Shown here: in pieces, positions 24,942 to 33,507 of the stretch
Position numbering within the stretch: the stretch's first letter is position 1
How the letters are laid out: each line of letters starts with the position of its first letter
From: Anaerolineales bacterium
Lineage (GTDB): Bacteria > Chloroflexota > Anaerolineae > Anaerolineales > Villigracilaceae
Reading direction: 5' to 3'
DNA: 64,000 nt
NCBI GenBank assembly: GCA_024710905.1
Contig: JANJTV010000012.1
Span: 62,001 to 126,000 of the forward strand
Notes under the pieces: generated by a model
Told to the model about the DNA's origin: nothing
The model's database searches: none
The model's input: the letters and a program-made list of their open reading frames with translations, nothing else
Program-made: the position numbers and the translations under genes

Positions 24942-27900
24942 ATGGGTAAATCCATTGAAGAGCAGATTGCTGAATTGAAGAATGCCCTGACGGTGCAGGA
25001 GAGCCTGCGCGGTCAGGTTGCCGACGATGTGCTTGCCATCATCCTGGCGACATTGCGTGGGCAGATCACTGAACTGGAACAGCAATACTTTGCCAATGAG
25101 CAGCGCCGTGTTGTCACAGTGATGTTTGCGGATATTTCCGGGTTTACCAGTTTTTCCGAGAAAAACGATGCCGAAGATGTCACCGAGACAATGAATCGCA
25201 TCTGGGAACGCCTGGATGGAAAGGTGCTGGAGGGCGGCGGGCAGATTGACAAGCATATTGGCGATGGAGTCATGGCCCTGTGGGGTGCAGACCTGGCCCG
25301 TGAAGACAACCCCGAGCAGGCGGTAATGGCTGCGCTGGCTATGCAAAACGAGCTGAAACAATTTTGTGCCGAGAACAAGATCGATCTCAGCATGCGAATT
25401 GGCATCAATACCGGCCCTGTGATTGTGGGCGGGGTAGGCACGATGGGCGAACGCACCGTGATGGGTGACGCAGTTAACCTGGCCAGTCGCCTTGAGAAGG
25501 CCGCTGCGCCGGGCAGTATTTTGATATCCCATGATACTTTCCGCCAGGTGCGCGGCGTTTTTGATGTCATTCCCCAGCCACCGCTCGAAGTCAAGGGCAA
25601 AAGTGAGCCGGTTCAAACCTATGTGATTGAACGGGCCCGCGAACGTATTTTCCGACTACCTGCGCGTGGTATTGAGGGGATCGAAACACGCATGATAGGC
25701 CGTGACGAGGAATTATCGCGCATCCAGCAGGCTGTCGAGTTGGTTGCAAGCGGCGGTGGTGCGCAGATGTTGACCGTTGTCGGCGAAGCCGGGATCGGTA
25801 AAAGCCGCCTGTTGTATGAGTTTGATAAGTGGCTCGATCTTTCCCCTTTTGATACGTATTATTTCAAAGGTCGCGCCACCCTGCAAATGCGCTCCACGCC
25901 ATACTTCCTGCTCCGCGATTTGTTTGCCCACCGGTTTGGCATCCTTGAGAGCGACTCGGTTGAAGCGGTTAAACATAAATTGCAATCCGAGTTTGGTTAC
26001 ATCCTGACGGAAGAAAGCCAGTTCAAAGCCCAGGTGATTGCAACCGTGTTGGGCTATGATTTTTCACAAAGCCCGCTCATCCGCGAGATTTGCGGGGATG
26101 TGGAACTGCTCCGGCGGCGGGCTTTGCATTTTATGGGGGAGTATTTCCAGAAGCTTGGCCAGCACAACCCGGTTTTGATTATCCTGGAAGATATTCACTG
26201 GGCAGATCGGCCTTCCCTGGCAGCCATTCGTGGCCTGCTTTCAGGTTATCCCCAACTGCCAATCTTGTTCCTCTGCCTGGCGCGGCCCGCCTTGTATGAA
26301 ACCGAAAAGGATTGGGATGAGATCCTCCCCGGCCAGCAACGCATTGACCTGCGCCCGCTGGATGCGCAACAGAGCCATGTGTTGGTGCGGGAGATCCTGC
26401 AACGTATTGAAAACCTGCCTGCTGACCTGTCTGACCTGATCGTCCGAAATGCGGATGGCAACCCGTTCTATGTGGAGGAGCTGATTAAGGTTTTGCTGGA
26501 AGATGACATCATCCAGCGTGGTGAGGAACACTGGCAGGTGGATGCCACCCGCCTGACCCGCCTGCGCATCCCATCCACTTTAACTGCTGTGTTGCAGGCA
26601 CGCCTCGATAACCTGCCGCCGGTTGAAAAAGTTCTGCTCCAGCGTGCTTCGGTCGTGGGGCGTATGTTCTGGGATGACACCGTCGAGTTGCTTTCCAATG
26701 ACATGGCCTCGCCCGCTGTCAAAGGTCACCTTTCTGCCTTAAGCCAACGCGAGTTAATCCACCAGCGACATCTTTCTGCTTTTGAAGGGGCGCATGAATA
26801 TGCTTTCAAACATGCCATCCTGCGTGACGTGACGTACGAAAGTGTGCTGAGGCGGGAACGCCGTGAATATCACCTGCGAGTGGCTGAATGGCTGGAACAG
26901 GCCACCCTGCGCAGCGGGCGTACATCTGAGTACCTCGACCTGATTGCCACGCATTTTGAGCAGGCCAACGAATTTGGTAAAGCAGCGGAATATCTCAGCC
27001 GCGCGGCGGAACACGCTTTCAGGCTGGCAGAATTTACCAGTGCCATGGAAACAGTTGATCATGCGATCAGCCTGGTTGACTCTTCGGCAGCGTTCAAACA
27101 ACAATTGGGTATGCTCCTGGTCCAGAAGGGCAACATCTACAGCGAGCGCGGCATGTATGTTGAAGCGCGCACCTGCCTGGAAGATGGTTTGAAGGTTGCC
27201 CGCCAGGTGCGCGACCAGAAAACCATTGCCAAGGCGCTTGGCCATCTGGGGCGCATCAACAATTGGCTGGGCAACTACGAACTTTCAAAACAGGAACTGC
27301 TGGAAGCCTATGAGATTGTCCAGCAGCAAGGCGATCTTGCCGGGTGGATTTTCGTCTCCCGCCAGTTGGGGAATGTTTCGATCACCAGCGGGCAGCACGA
27401 GGAAGCGGTACGCTATCTCGAGGAGAGTCTTGGCCTGGCCCAGAACGAGCAAGACCTGGATTCGGCCGCGGCGGCCCTCAATAGCCTGGGTGAAAATGCC
27501 TATGCTGTGGGTGAATTCGACCCGGCGCTCGGTTTTTACGAACAGGCCTACGAACTGGCATGTAAAGTGGGCAATCGCAGTGATATGGCGATGATACGCA
27601 CCAATATGGGGATGATTTACCTGCAACGCGACGATACCCTGGCCTGCCAGCGTTTTACCAGCGAGGCCTTGGAACTGGCGCGCGCCATTGAAAGCCTGTG
27701 GATGACGGCCTCCGCCCTGCACGTACTGGGGACGATTGCTATACGCCGGGGGGATGAAAAGACCGCGTTGGCGCACTTGCACGAAGCCACCCGATTGACC
27801 CGCCAGATTGGCAGCGAAGCCTTCCTTACCTCCCTGCTGCCAGATTATGCCGTCATCTTGGCCAGGCGCGGGCAGCACGAACAGGCCATTCAACTAATCG

Positions 27901-28058
27901 CGCTGGCGTTGGCTCACCCGGCCTGTGAATCAGATACCCGCCTTGAAATCGAACGCATCCTCTCTCACTGGCCGCCTGAAAGCCGCGCCCAATTGGAAGA
28001 GACGACTGCCAATCCGCAGGCGTTATTACAGGAAATTGATACCCTTCTTGGTCTGTAA
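24942..28058 (+). CDS. Class III nucleotidyl cyclase with AAA-type ATPase and TPR domains
   Basis: The 1038-residue regulator has a short coiled-coil start (about 5-50), a class III cyclase domain (about 55-230), a STAND/AAA ATPase (about 255-540) and roughly ten TPR-like repeats to the end. Cyclase metal residues Asp64 (FADISGFT) and Asp108 (GDGVMALWG) and transition-state Asn180 and Arg184 are present, so it should be active. The Walker A loop is GEAGIGKS at 282-289. This layout is common in Chloroflexota and Actinobacteria and resembles mammalian soluble adenylyl cyclase. The signal sensed is unknown. Confidence 0.9.
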   Translation: MGKSIEEQIAELKNALTVQESLRGQVADDVLAIILATLRGQITELEQQYFANEQRRVVTVMFADISGFTSFSEKNDAEDVTETMNRIWERLDGKVLEGGGQIDKHIGDGVMALWGADLAREDNPEQAVMAALAMQNELKQFCAENKIDLSMRIGINTGPVIVGGVGTMGERTVMGDAVNLASRLEKAAAPGSILISHDTFRQVRGVFDVIPQPPLEVKGKSEPVQTYVIERARERIFRLPARGIEGIETRMIGRDEELSRIQQAVELVASGGGAQMLTVVGEAGIGKSRLLYEFDKWLDLSPFDTYYFKGRATLQMRSTPYFLLRDLFAHRFGILESDSVEAVKHKLQSEFGYILTEESQFKAQVIATVLGYDFSQSPLIREICGDVELLRRRALHFMGEYFQKLGQHNPVLIILEDIHWADRPSLAAIRGLLSGYPQLPILFLCLARPALYETEKDWDEILPGQQRIDLRPLDAQQSHVLVREILQRIENLPADLSDLIVRNADGNPFYVEELIKVLLEDDIIQRGEEHWQVDATRLTRLRIPSTLTAVLQARLDNLPPVEKVLLQRASVVGRMFWDDTVELLSNDMASPAVKGHLSALSQRELIHQRHLSAFEGAHEYAFKHAILRDVTYESVLRRERREYHLRVAEWLEQATLRSGRTSEYLDLIATHFEQANEFGKAAEYLSRAAEHAFRLAEFTSAMETVDHAISLVDSSAAFKQQLGMLLVQKGNIYSERGMYVEARTCLEDGLKVARQVRDQKTIAKALGHLGRINNWLGNYELSKQELLEAYEIVQQQGDLAGWIFVSRQLGNVSITSGQHEEAVRYLEESLGLAQNEQDLDSAAAALNSLGENAYAVGEFDPALGFYEQAYELACKVGNRSDMAMIRTNMGMIYLQRDDTLACQRFTSEALELARAIESLWMTASALHVLGTIAIRRGDEKTALAHLHEATRLTRQIGSEAFLTSLLPDYAVILARRGQHEQAIQLIALALAHPACESDTRLEIERILSHWPPESRAQLEETTANPQALLQEIDTLLGL

Positions 28059-28118
28059 TTGGATCAACGTTCGCAAAGTTTAGTGATCAATCACCCATTA
28101 TTTATTTTGGAGCTATTT

Positions 28119-28883
28119 ATGAATAAGGTCATTAAGAAACTTTTGCTTCCCATTTATCACTCAGTTTTTGCATTGAGGCTGGGATTCGCGCCTGCTGTGC
28201 AGGTTTTAAGAGCTGCATATGTACCCGGTTTGCATTCTCTCAAGACAACGTTTTCAAGCCAGCCATTATTGATGCGGGGGCGGACATCAGATCCGATTAT
28301 TCTCTCCGAAATTTTTGCTTTGCGAGTGTATGAAACCCCGGCGACCAGGATTGAAACGATTATGGATCTCGGGGCGAATGTCGGGTATGCCAGCATCTGG
28401 TATTCACATTTTTATCCATATGCCAGGATTTTGGCGGTGGAGCCGGAAACCGAGAATTTTGGCATGCTGGTCAAGAACTGCCAGGTGCTGGAGAATATAA
28501 CCTGCCACCAGGCAGCCATCTGGGATAAAAAGGCCACCCTGGTCTTGCAGGATGCCAGTTTGCCAAATTCTAATTTTCAGTTTGACGTGCAAGAGTCAGG
28601 CAAGGATGCAAGCGCTGTTCAGGCGACAACCATACCAGACTTGATGGAAATGCATAAGATAAAAAAAATAGACCTGCTTAAAATGGATATAGAAAACGCA
28701 GAACAGGCCGTTTTTGCAGGTGATGTTCGTTGGTTAAAGCATGTTCGTTATATGCAAGTTGAAGTGCATTCGGCGCAGGCCAATGAAAATTTATTCCAGG
28801 CGCTCAAGGATGCCCGGTATCGGCAGGTCATAAAACGCCGCAGGGTTCCGTATATTGATTACTGGTTCGAGTTTTTACAGTGA
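28119..28883 (+). CDS. FkbM-family SAM-dependent methyltransferase
   Basis: The 254-residue protein has IMDLGANVGYASIWYSHFYP (motif I), ILAVEPETENFGMLVKNC and KKIDLLKMDIENAE, the FkbM O-methyltransferase pattern. Such enzymes methylate sugars or polyketides and are often found in surface-glycan clusters. TGGAG lies eight bases before the chosen ATG. The gene is visibly richer in AT than its neighbours and is isolated from other glycan genes, which may indicate recent acquisition. Confidence 0.85.
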   Translation: MNKVIKKLLLPIYHSVFALRLGFAPAVQVLRAAYVPGLHSLKTTFSSQPLLMRGRTSDPIILSEIFALRVYETPATRIETIMDLGANVGYASIWYSHFYPYARILAVEPETENFGMLVKNCQVLENITCHQAAIWDKKATLVLQDASLPNSNFQFDVQESGKDASAVQATTIPDLMEMHKIKKIDLLKMDIENAEQAVFAGDVRWLKHVRYMQVEVHSAQANENLFQALKDARYRQVIKRRRVPYIDYWFEFLQ

Positions 28884-28926
28884 GTAAAATTATGGTATAG
28901 GTGTAATTCTTAAAGTTTTCTCAATA

Positions 28927-28960
28927 CAATAAGCAGGTGCTTGATAGCACCTGCTTATTG
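28927..28960. terminator. Perfect inverted repeat between convergent genes
   Basis: Fifteen-base arms (28927-28941 and 28946-28960) surround a four-base loop. The arm ends are AT-rich, giving partial U-tracts in both directions. It lies between the FkbM gene and the convergent GlyA-GcvT gene. Confidence 0.75.
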
Positions 28961-28978
28961 TTCAAGTCATTGTTATAT

Positions 28979-31900
28979 TTACAACTTCGCAAACCGGCTG
29001 ACAATCCGAGCCTCGCCTGGCAGCAGGCCTTTGTCTCCCAACTTCATCTCGGCCGGGGCGGCGCCTGCTTTGTCTGGCGCTCCCTGGAAGATAAAGATCG
29101 GCGTGCCTTCCTCGGCAGACTTCATCTCAACGAAAGCCTGCCCGGTCAGGAAACTCTGGCTGTCTAGTGAGCACGATGAAACCCAGCCAATCACCCTGCC
29201 ACGTTTGTCCAGCACCGGGTCGCCATTGTGGGCCATTCGCATGCCCTGCTCCACAAACGTAAAGCGGGCCACCACGCCTTTGCGCGTTTGTTCACGGGCC
29301 AGGAAGGCTTCGCGGCCAATGAAATAGGGCTTATACGGCTTGACGTATGAGCCAAACCCGCCTTCGGCCACTCCCAGGTCGCGCTCGCCAAACTTGCCCG
29401 AGCCAAGACCCATCTCGTGCCCGTAGAGCGGCAGTCCGGCTTCAGTGCGCAGACTGTCACGCGCGGCCAGGCCAACCGGCTTGCAGCCAAATGGTTCACC
29501 TGCCTTGAGCACGGCGTTCCAGAAGGTTACTGCCTGCTCCGGGTGCACGAACAATTCGAAGGCCATTTTCTCGCCGGTATAGCCGGTGCGTGAAACAATC
29601 AGGTCGAATCCGCCCACCACCGCATCACAAAGTTCCGTGCGTTTTAGCTTCATAATGCGTGCTTTTGTTTCGGCGTCCACGCCCATCGCCAGCAACACAT
29701 CACGGCTTTTGGGGCCTTGCAGGGCGATGTCCACGCGCATATCGTTGCCTGACTTTGGGTCACGCAGATTGCGCATTACTGCCTCGTAGCCGTATGTCCG
29801 CGCACCGGGGAACTTGTTATCAATCTTCACTTTGCCGTCGCGTACACTTTCCAGCCAGGTGCGATCCTTGTCGTCGTTGGAGGCGTTTACCACCACCAGA
29901 TAGTTGTCCCAGCCACGGCGGTAAACCAGGGTGTCATCAATCACATCAGCATCCGGGGTCAGGAAATGCGTGTACAGGCTTTCGCCGGGTTGTAGCCCGC
30001 CAACGTCATTGCTGCAAACCGTGTCGAGGAAGGATGCCGCATCCGGGCCTTTTACATCATAAACACCCATGTGGCTGACATCGAACAACCCGGCGGCCTG
30101 GCGGGTGGCCATGTGTTCTTCCTTCACGCCGGTGTACTGCACGGGCATTTCCCAACCAGCGAAGGGAACCAGCCGCCCGCCCAATGCTTTATGGGTCTCG
30201 AACAGGGTCGTACGTTTGAGGGACCCTTCGGCCGGTTCCTGCCATGTAAAGGGCGGCAGGGGCTGGCTGCCCCCTTCCGTTTTGCCGATAAACCAGGTCT
30301 TCTCCACGCCCGAGGCGTCTGCCGTTTTCACTGTTGCAGCGGAGGCATCTGCCACAATCATTGGGCCTGGCATGCGCCGCAGGGCGTCATTGCCAAATTT
30401 AACGTAACCATCTGAAAGGTCTCGCAGCCAGGTGCCCACCAAACCGGCGTCTTTGGTATCCACGCTGAGCTGGTAGGTGGCGCCATCCAGGTTGGCAACG
30501 GTGGCTGCGAAATCCCCTTTGGGGGTGGAAATGGTTGTTTTAACGGCCAGGCCCGGCTTGAGCTGGGTCAGGTCCGCACCTGTTGCATAGTCTAGGAACT
30601 GGCGGGTGCGAATCCCTGCAAGCGAAAAAACACCTGTGGCGGAGACATCATCAATATAGAAGAAGTGCGGGTAACCGCTTTTCTTATACTCGTAATCGAT
30701 GCCGCTGCTTTCAGCTAGGCTGCGGATTTTCAGGCGCGCATCATTGAGCGTTTCAAAGGGTAGTTTTGCGCGGCGGATGCGTCCCTGGCGCGGTGTATCC
30801 ACCGAGTGCGGCTCGCAGGCCAGCAGTACATCGGCAAGGATGTCTGCCAGTTGGCGGCTTTTGGTCTCGTCGAACCCGCGCTGGGTGATCCAGGGTGTGC
30901 CGAGGCGGATGCCGCTGGGGTCTTTGGCGCTTTTGTCGCCGGGGATGGTGTTGCGGTTAATCACCACGCCTGCCAGGTCGAGGATTCGGGAGGCCATGTC
31001 GCCGGAAAGCGAGGTGCCATCCGCGCCTTGGATGGGGGTGCAGTCCACATTAATCAGGTGGGTATCTGTGCCGCCAAAGGGCACGGTTAGGCCGCGTTTT
31101 TTAAACTGCTCGGCCATGGCAACCGCATTCTTGATGGTTTGGGTCTGCAATTTTTTGAACTGCTCGGTCTTTGCTAGTTTGAAGGTCAGTGCCAGACCGG
31201 CGAAGACATTAACGTGCGGGCCGCCCTGTTCCCCGGGAAAGACTGCCCGGTCAATTTTCTTGGCCAGGGCGGCGTCAGTGGTCAGGATGACCGCGCCGCG
31301 TGGGCCGTCAAGGCTTTTGTGGGTGGTGGACATCACCACGTGGGCATGCCCGATGGGCGACGTCACTACGCCCGCTGCCACCAGCCCGCCAATGTGTGAA
31401 ATATCAGCCAGCAGGTAGGCGCCGACCTCGTTGGCAATCTCACGGAATTTCTTCCAGTCTGGCACCCAGGGGTAGGAGGAAAACCCTGCAATTAACAGTT
31501 TGGGTTTATGTTCCAGCGCCAGGGCACGCACCTGGTCATAATCAATTTTCTGGGTTTCCGGGTGAATGGTGTAATGCACCGCGCTGTAATACTTGCCGCT
31601 GCGATTGACCGAGGAGCCATGACTGAGATGTCCACCGTAGAGCAAGTTCATCCCCATCACGGTTTCGCCGGGGTTAATCAGGGCGTGATAAACGGCGTTG
31701 TTGGCCGGGCCACCCGAAAGCGCCTGCACGTTGACGTAAATCTGGTCGGCGCTGTAGCCGTTGGCCGCAAACACTTCGGCGGCGCGGCGGCGTGCCAGAG
31801 CCTCGATGCTATCAGCGTATTCCACGCCTTTGTAGTAACGCGGGTCTGAATTGCGGCGGTATTCCGCCAGCCGGGCCGGGTGGTCGAGAATCGCTTCCTC

Positions 31901-32110
31901 TTTCATCCAGCGGGTTTCTTCATCCGGGTAGCCTTCTGCGTAGATGTTCTGGAAGGCCGAGGAAAGGCTCTCACGTACCGCCAGAGGTGCGGTGCTTTCG
32001 GATGCGATCATAATCAATTTGCGGGCCTGGCGCTCGGCTTCGAGGCGGGTGAGTTCGTAAACATCCGGGTCGAGATTGGCGAGGTTGCCGCGGAAAAGGA
32101 AATCGGACAT
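28979..32110 (-). CDS. Fusion of serine hydroxymethyltransferase and glycine-cleavage T-protein (GlyA-GcvT)
   Basis: The 1043-residue protein combines two folate enzymes. Residues 1-450 are serine hydroxymethyltransferase, with Lys265 in STTHKSLDGPRG as the PLP lysine. Residues 630-1043 are aminomethyltransferase (GcvT), with VPFAGWEMPVQY, SHMGVYDVKGPDA and RTGYTGEKMAFELF. The 180-residue middle has a GcvT-like rhythm (FSLAGIRTRQFLDYATGADL, LKPG) but is degenerate. Joining the two could channel methylene-tetrahydrofolate between glycine cleavage and serine formation, which is inference. GcvP, GcvH and Lpd are not in the window. Confidence 0.93.
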   Translation of the reverse strand: MSDFLFRGNLANLDPDVYELTRLEAERQARKLIMIASESTAPLAVRESLSSAFQNIYAEGYPDEETRWMKEEAILDHPARLAEYRRNSDPRYYKGVEYADSIEALARRRAAEVFAANGYSADQIYVNVQALSGGPANNAVYHALINPGETVMGMNLLYGGHLSHGSSVNRSGKYYSAVHYTIHPETQKIDYDQVRALALEHKPKLLIAGFSSYPWVPDWKKFREIANEVGAYLLADISHIGGLVAAGVVTSPIGHAHVVMSTTHKSLDGPRGAVILTTDAALAKKIDRAVFPGEQGGPHVNVFAGLALTFKLAKTEQFKKLQTQTIKNAVAMAEQFKKRGLTVPFGGTDTHLINVDCTPIQGADGTSLSGDMASRILDLAGVVINRNTIPGDKSAKDPSGIRLGTPWITQRGFDETKSRQLADILADVLLACEPHSVDTPRQGRIRRAKLPFETLNDARLKIRSLAESSGIDYEYKKSGYPHFFYIDDVSATGVFSLAGIRTRQFLDYATGADLTQLKPGLAVKTTISTPKGDFAATVANLDGATYQLSVDTKDAGLVGTWLRDLSDGYVKFGNDALRRMPGPMIVADASAATVKTADASGVEKTWFIGKTEGGSQPLPPFTWQEPAEGSLKRTTLFETHKALGGRLVPFAGWEMPVQYTGVKEEHMATRQAAGLFDVSHMGVYDVKGPDAASFLDTVCSNDVGGLQPGESLYTHFLTPDADVIDDTLVYRRGWDNYLVVVNASNDDKDRTWLESVRDGKVKIDNKFPGARTYGYEAVMRNLRDPKSGNDMRVDIALQGPKSRDVLLAMGVDAETKARIMKLKRTELCDAVVGGFDLIVSRTGYTGEKMAFELFVHPEQAVTFWNAVLKAGEPFGCKPVGLAARDSLRTEAGLPLYGHEMGLGSGKFGERDLGVAEGGFGSYVKPYKPYFIGREAFLAREQTRKGVVARFTFVEQGMRMAHNGDPVLDKRGRVIGWVSSCSLDSQSFLTGQAFVEMKSAEEGTPIFIFQGAPDKAGAAPAEMKLGDKGLLPGEARIVSRFAKL

Positions 32111-32191
32111 GGGGGTCTCCTGAGGATGGATTACAAAATGCTATCGGGAATTTCCCGGTTGGTTAATTTATACGCGATACAAACTATCCTG

Positions 32192-32220
32192 ATTGTAGAA
32201 CGGAATGGGGGTTGGGGCAA
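32192..32220 (-). promoter_or_regulatory. Promoter of glyA-gcvT
   Basis: On the minus strand TTGCCC (32215-32220) and TACAAT (32192-32197) have a 17-base spacer. A leader of about 75 bases follows before the ATG at 32110, with AGGAGA nine bases upstream. No glycine-riboswitch pattern is seen in that leader. Confidence 0.55.
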
Positions 32221-32303
32221 GTGAGATTTGGCACATCTTTCAAAATAAGGGCAATAGGGAACAAAAAAATCCCCATATGCTGGAGACTTCTGGTATGTGG
32301 GGG

Positions 32304-32376
32304 GCTTCGCACGGGACTCGAACCCCTGACCCCCTCAGTGGTAACGAGGTGCTCTAACCAACTGAGCTACGTGTGC
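32304..32376 (-). pseudogene. tRNA-like relic A (valine-type body, broken acceptor stem)
   Basis: On the minus strand the D arm, anticodon stem, variable loop and TTCGAGT T-loop closely match the tRNA-Val gene 98 bases away. The acceptor halves cannot pair: only the two outermost pairs form, with five mismatches. The anticodon loop reads TTACCAC, which would give the implausible anticodon ACC, and there is a mismatch in the T stem. It is best read as a decayed duplicate. Confidence 0.6.
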
Positions 32377-32473
32377 CGCGCAGCGGTACGTGTGCTGTAC
32401 AACGATACTTGTGCCGTGGAACGGCGAGCGCCCAAGTAGGCCAATTGATTATCAGGTACTGAGTAGGGAAAAG

Positions 32474-32547
32474 TGGGCGCTGAGGGACTCGAACCCCCGA
32501 CCCCCTCGGTGTAAACGAGGTGCTCTAACCAACTGAGCTAAGCGCCC
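32474..32547 (-). tRNA. tRNA-Val (anticodon UAC)
   Basis: A 74-base cloverleaf on the minus strand: acceptor GGGCGCT pairs with AGCGCCC, the D arm is GCTC...GAGC, the anticodon stem CCTCG pairs with CGAGG around loop TTTACAC, and the T loop is TTCGAGT. The discriminator is A. The CCA end is not encoded. It reads GUA and GUG valine codons. Confidence 0.95.
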
Positions 32548-32599
32548 TGGGTGGGCAAATCTTATTCTTTTTTAACGCTGACCCTGACTGTGTCAGGGG

Positions 32600-32638
32600 G
32601 GCTTCACACGGGACTCAAACCAGCTGAGCTAGGTGTGT
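32600..32638 (-). pseudogene. tRNA-like relic B lacking the anticodon arm
   Basis: This remnant has the same acceptor-side and T-loop-side flanks as relic A, but the segment from the D arm to the T arm is missing. The junction falls at AACC, a word present at both ends of the deleted part in relic A. It is therefore a deletion derivative of relic A or of a common ancestor. Confidence 0.55.
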
Positions 32639-32687
32639 CGCGCAGCGGTAAGCGCCCTGAGTCGGACGCGAATTATACACCAAAAAC

Positions 32688-33239
32688 CTAGCCTCGTATG
32701 GGTTGGTACACCCGAAGGCCGCCAATATCCACCAGCCTGGAGGCCAACCGGGATTTTGCTGCTTCCTGCACACTTCTTAAGATGTCGGCATATTTCTGGC
32801 GGTTGCTGCTCAGGTGGCGCAGGGCGTGGCGCGAAAGGGCGTCTGCCGCGCGGTTGTGGCGCCGTGGTAGCCAGACCCATTGCAGGTTATTGAATTTTTT
32901 GGCAATGAGCCGCGCCCGCGCATACAGGGTTTTGACGGTTGGCGAAGAAACCCCGGCGATCCCTTGCATCTGGTGGATGACACTCTTGGCGTCCCCGCAA
33001 ATGACCACTTTTTCGTGTTTGACACCCATATCGTGCAGGGCATCCAGACCTTCGATCAGGGCCAGGTACTCTGCCAGGTTCGAGTTGGCATCCCGGCCGC
33101 GGGTGAACGTGCCATGCCCGTGTGCAATCACCTTTTTCCCGCGTAGGATCTGCCAGCCATAACACATCAACCCGGCCGAACTCTGGGCTTCGTCTTCGTG
33201 CGCATTGCGGAACAAACCGTCAAATTCCAACCGATACAT
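32688..33239 (-). CDS. Ribonuclease HI family protein
   Basis: The 183-residue protein has the RNase H1 acidic tetrad: Asp7 in EFDG, Glu57 in NLAEYLAL, Asp83 in CGDAKSV and Asp133 in NRAADALS. It would cut the RNA strand of RNA-DNA hybrids. About 35 extra residues follow the catalytic domain, with no known motif. It belongs to the reverse-transcriptase-like RNase H group, not to classical rnhA; no reverse transcriptase is nearby. Confidence 0.85.
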   Translation of the reverse strand: MYRLEFDGLFRNAHEDEAQSSAGLMCYGWQILRGKKVIAHGHGTFTRGRDANSNLAEYLALIEGLDALHDMGVKHEKVVICGDAKSVIHQMQGIAGVSSPTVKTLYARARLIAKKFNNLQWVWLPRRHNRAADALSRHALRHLSSNRQKYADILRSVQEAAKSRLASRLVDIGGLRVYQPIRG

Positions 33240-33263
33240 AATCCACTCCAGCGTTAAAAAGTG

Positions 33264-33297
33264 AGACGCACCGGCAGGCAGGCTGAACGGTGCGTCT
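33264..33297 (-). terminator. Hairpin with T-run upstream of the RNase H gene
   Basis: Ten-base arms, AGACGCACCG and CGGTGCGTCT, surround a 14-base loop. On the minus strand CAC and TTTTT follow. It points toward the RNase H gene but no minus-strand gene precedes it for over 2 kb, so it may end a small RNA or act as a leader attenuator. The other bases of the 33240-33507 gap hold no gene I can support. Confidence 0.55.
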
Positions 33298-33445
33298 GGG
33301 GGTGATTAAGTTGTCGCGGGGTCAAGGACTGTTCCCTGCGATGTTCGGCATATCTACGATGAATATTCGTTTCAAGAATATGCTGCATTGTTAGGTATAT
33401 CATCCATAATTTTTTGGTCGAAGTCAAGTAGGAAATCGGTATGAT

Positions 33446-33473
33446 TTGTAAAGGTTGGATTAACATTTATACA
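33446..33473 (+). promoter_or_regulatory. Promoter of the FAH-family gene
   Basis: TTGTAA (33446-33451) and TATACA (33468-33473) are separated by 16 bases, 35 bases before the ATG, which has GAGGAAA upstream. Confidence 0.4.
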
Positions 33474-33507
33474 GTACACTCTCAGCAAACCTGTATGTGA
33501 GGAAACC

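Noticed and set aside
32111-32220. Possible glycine riboswitch upstream of glyA-gcvT
   Set aside because: The leader is only about 75 bases and lacks the two tandem aptamer cores; a plain promoter and ribosome site explain it.
33254-33466. 70-residue minus-strand frame upstream of the RNase H gene
   Set aside because: Composition looks non-coding, it covers a terminator-like hairpin, and no family is recognised.
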